Below are positions 62,331 through 64,000 of a stretch of 64,000 bases of DNA, in pieces. A program made the position numbers and the translations under genes. The notes beneath the pieces were generated by a model. It worked only from the letters and a program-made list of their open reading frames with translations. It was not told where the DNA came from and ran no database searches. This stretch comes from Lysobacter sp. MMG2 (GTDB lineage: Bacteria > Pseudomonadota > Gammaproteobacteria > Xanthomonadales > Xanthomonadaceae): positions 1-64,000 of the forward strand of contig NZ_JAERQY020000007.1 in the NCBI RefSeq assembly GCF_016735495.2, given 5' to 3'. How positions within the stretch are numbered: the stretch's first letter is position 1; every line of letters starts with the position of its first letter.

Positions 62331-63359
62331 ATGGACCGGAGCATGAAAGCGGCGGTGGTGCGCGCATTCGGCCAGCCCCTGGTGATCGAGGAAGTCCCCG
62401 TGCCGCGACCCGGCGCCGGAGACGTGCTGGTGAAAGTCGAAGCCTGCGGCGTGTGTCACACCGATCTGCACGCGGCCGAGGGCGATTGGCCGGTGAAGCC
62501 GTCGCCGCCGTTCATTCCCGGCCACGAGGGCGTGGGCCACGTCGTGGCGGTGGGCGCCAACGTCAGCCACGTCAAGGAGGGCGATCGCGTCGGCGTCCCG
62601 TGGCTGTATTCGGCCTGCGGTTTCTGCGAACACTGCCTGGGCGGCTGGGAAACGTTGTGCGAACAGCAACGCAACACCGGCTATTCGATCAACGGCGGTT
62701 TCGCCCAATACGTGCTGGCCGATGCCGGCTACGTCGGGCACCTGCCCAAGGGCATCGGCTTCGTCGAGATCGCGCCGGTCCTGTGCGCCGGAGTCACGGT
62801 CTACAAAGGCCTGAAGATGACCGACACCCGCCCCGGCGACTGGGTGGTGATCTCCGGCATCGGCGGCCTGGGCCACATGGCGGTGCAGTACGCGAAGGCG
62901 ATGGGCCTCAACGTGGCCGCGGTGGACGTGGACGACGACAAGCTGGAACTGGCGCGGCGCCTGGGCGCCACGGTCACGGTCAACGCACTCACCACCGATC
63001 CCGCCGCCTACCTCAAGCGCGAGATCGGCGGCGCGCATGGCGCGCTCGTCACCGCGGTGTCGCCCAAGGCGTTCGAACAGGCGCTGGGGATGTTGCGGCG
63101 TCGCGGCACGATGTCGCTGGTGGGCCTGCCGCCGGGAAGCTTCCCGCTGGACATCTTCGGCATGGTGCTCAACGGCATCACCGTGCGCGGCTCGATCGTC
63201 GGCACCCGGCTGGACTTGCAGGAATCGCTGGAGTTCGCCGCGCAAGGCAAGGTCGCCGCAACCGTGGCCGCCGACAGGCTCGAGAACATCAACGGCATCT
63301 TCGACCGCATGCGCAAGGGCGAGATCGAAGGGCGCATCGTGCTTGATATGGCGGCGTAG
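62331..63359 (+). CDS. adhP: Zinc-dependent alcohol dehydrogenase
   Basis: 342 residues from [20 protein letters not shown], or 338 from the second Met. Catalytic zinc ligands are Cys and His in [15 protein letters not shown] and GHEGVGHV; structural zinc Cys are in [19 protein letters not shown]. The NAD-binding motif is [19 protein letters not shown]. This is the AdhP/AdhA type, ethanol-active, tetrameric. Part of its 3' half is duplicated 793 bases downstream (63919-64000). Confidence 0.94.
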   Translation: MDRSMKAAVVRAFGQPLVIEEVPVPRPGAGDVLVKVEACGVCHTDLHAAEGDWPVKPSPPFIPGHEGVGHVVAVGANVSHVKEGDRVGVPWLYSACGFCEHCLGGWETLCEQQRNTGYSINGGFAQYVLADAGYVGHLPKGIGFVEIAPVLCAGVTVYKGLKMTDTRPGDWVVISGIGGLGHMAVQYAKAMGLNVAAVDVDDDKLELARRLGATVTVNALTTDPAAYLKREIGGAHGALVTAVSPKAFEQALGMLRRRGTMSLVGLPPGSFPLDIFGMVLNGITVRGSIVGTRLDLQESLEFAAQGKVAATVAADRLENINGIFDRMRKGEIEGRIVLDMAA

Positions 63360-63401
63360 GGGCTCCGACCAACGCGGTCCTGCGCTTACATTGAGAAAGG
63401 G

Positions 63402-63773
63402 TTGGAGACCATGGAAGCACTGACCCAGAGGGCCGCTGTCGCGCTGGCCGAGCAGTTCGTCGCCGAGAGCGGGTACACCGGCCTCCCGCCCGAGCAGATC
63501 ACGAAAACGCCGCTTTATCTTGAGCCATTCGAGCCCAGCGGTACCCGGAGGCAAGTGCTGCAGCAGCGCCACAACACGCTGCAGCCGAAGGCAATAGGTG
63601 CCAGGGTGGGACGAAGAGGCGGGCAGACCGGTTGGAGCGTTGCATTTGCCTACACGTCTTCGAGCCTCGGCAAGGGGGATTCATGCCGCGTTGTCACCAT
63701 GGACGAAGACGGCGCCAACATGCGTATCGAGCGTGACCAAGGTGATCGGTCCTACTTTGCCGGCTTCTATTAG
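63402..63773 (+). CDS. Small soluble protein of unknown function
   Basis: 123 residues from MEALTQRAAVALAEQFVAES. GGAGA lies 5 bases upstream. The first helix AAVALAEQFVAESGYTGLPP is followed by a beta-rich part ending GWSVAFAYTSSSLGKGDSCR and a strand VVTMDEDGANMRIERDQGD. That outline, a short helix then a GW-containing sheet, recalls some small immunity-type families such as YrhB/Imm35, but I cannot confirm it. It lies 42 bases after the dehydrogenase stop and is flanked on the right by a repeat and a dehydrogenase fragment. Confidence 0.65.
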   Translation: METMEALTQRAAVALAEQFVAESGYTGLPPEQITKTPLYLEPFEPSGTRRQVLQQRHNTLQPKAIGARVGRRGGQTGWSVAFAYTSSSLGKGDSCRVVTMDEDGANMRIERDQGDRSYFAGFY

Positions 63774-63826
63774 CTGTCAATCGGGTTCGACGGCTGAGTG
63801 TAGGCGACCATGACCGTCAGGCCGTT

Positions 63827-63914
63827 GTAGCCCGGGTAAGCGAAGCGCACCCGGGGTCTGCGGTGATCGGAAGCGTGCATCCCGGGTGCGGCCTGCGGCC
63901 TTACCCGGGCTACG
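63827..63914. repeat. TAGCCCGGGTAAGCG-family repeat
   Basis: GTAGCCCGGGTAAGCGAAGC and GGCCTTACCCGGGCTACG, a good inverted pair, with GCACCCGGGG/CATCCCGGGTGC nested inside. It ends only 4 bases before the duplicated dehydrogenase fragment begins. Confidence 0.8.
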
Positions 63915-63918
63915 CTGG

Positions 63919-64000
63919 CTGCCGCCAGGAAGCTTCCCGCTGGACATCTTCGGCATGGTGCTCAACGGCATCACCGTGCGCGGCTCGATCGTCGGCACCC
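63919..64000 (+). pseudogene. Second copy of a dehydrogenase gene segment, cut by window end
   Basis: These 82 bases match 63126-63207 inside the dehydrogenase gene with one difference that I can see (position 63134 against 63927). The copy starts abruptly in mid-codon context (CTGCCGCC) with no start codon or 5' part. It continues beyond the window, so its right boundary is unknown. It is read as a gene fragment created by duplication or insertion. Confidence 0.85.

Overview
The window looks like a chromosomal segment from a GC-rich gammaproteobacterium of the Xanthomonadaceae, most probably Lysobacter or a close relative. The evidence is the GumB/GumC-type polysaccharide genes, the serC-pheA-hisC-aroA order, the Xanthomonad-style intergenic hairpin repeats, phasin-type granule proteins, and the dominance of secreted hydrolases and LuxR-type regulators. 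The genus is an inference from gene content; no rRNA is present.

Layout. Positions 1-11350 are accessory in character and by eye less GC-rich than the rest. They hold an exported unknown protein, a DUF3606 miniprotein, a soluble histidine kinase with a nearby atypical response regulator, a chromate transporter, and a polysaccharide locus (PHP-type phosphatase, Wza/GumB lipoprotein, Wzz/GumC chain-length protein, UDP-sugar dehydrogenase). The GumC-like gene is a chimera: its kinase half is missing and it is fused in frame to the tail of another membrane protein, so most of an EPS cluster appears to be deleted. A 30-bp hairpin repeat occurs four times here and was not noticed elsewhere.

Positions 11351-31300 carry ArsC, tRNA-Val(CAC), an orphan response regulator, two phasins, a TetR/acyl-CoA-binding protein/double-SDR group that suggests lipid metabolism, a DEAD-box helicase, a secreted amidohydrolase, SelO, an MpaB-type oxygenase, Uup and AlkB.

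Positions 31301-50866 are rich in exported and regulatory proteins: an NHL-repeat protein with an embedded M23-like domain, ThpR, an MliC-containing lipoprotein, an M14 carboxypeptidase, a secreted barnase-like protein that seems to lack its catalytic Glu, an unrecognised 361-residue protein beside it, two overlapping stand-alone LuxR HTH proteins, an exported alpha/beta hydrolase, AraC and NarL regulators, a patatin, a third PHA-type protein, an FHA protein and MsrPQ. One truncated gene remnant lies at 34438.

Positions 51051-61840 are core: serC-pheA-hisC-aroA (the last three overlap by ATGA), an O-antigen ligase-like protein, a TonB-like protein, serS, a divergent azoR/LysR pair and tRNA-Ser(TGA). 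The right end has a zinc alcohol dehydrogenase, an unrecognised small protein, and a second copy of part of the dehydrogenase gene running off the window.

At least three further intergenic repeat families are spread through the window, sometimes inside operons (between msrP and msrQ, between serC and pheA). I found no CRISPR array, transposase, integrase or recognised phage genes. The best candidates for something undescribed are the 38196-40395 group (inactive-looking RNase, unknown partner, twin mini-LuxR proteins) and the 63126-64000 cassette flanked by dehydrogenase fragments.
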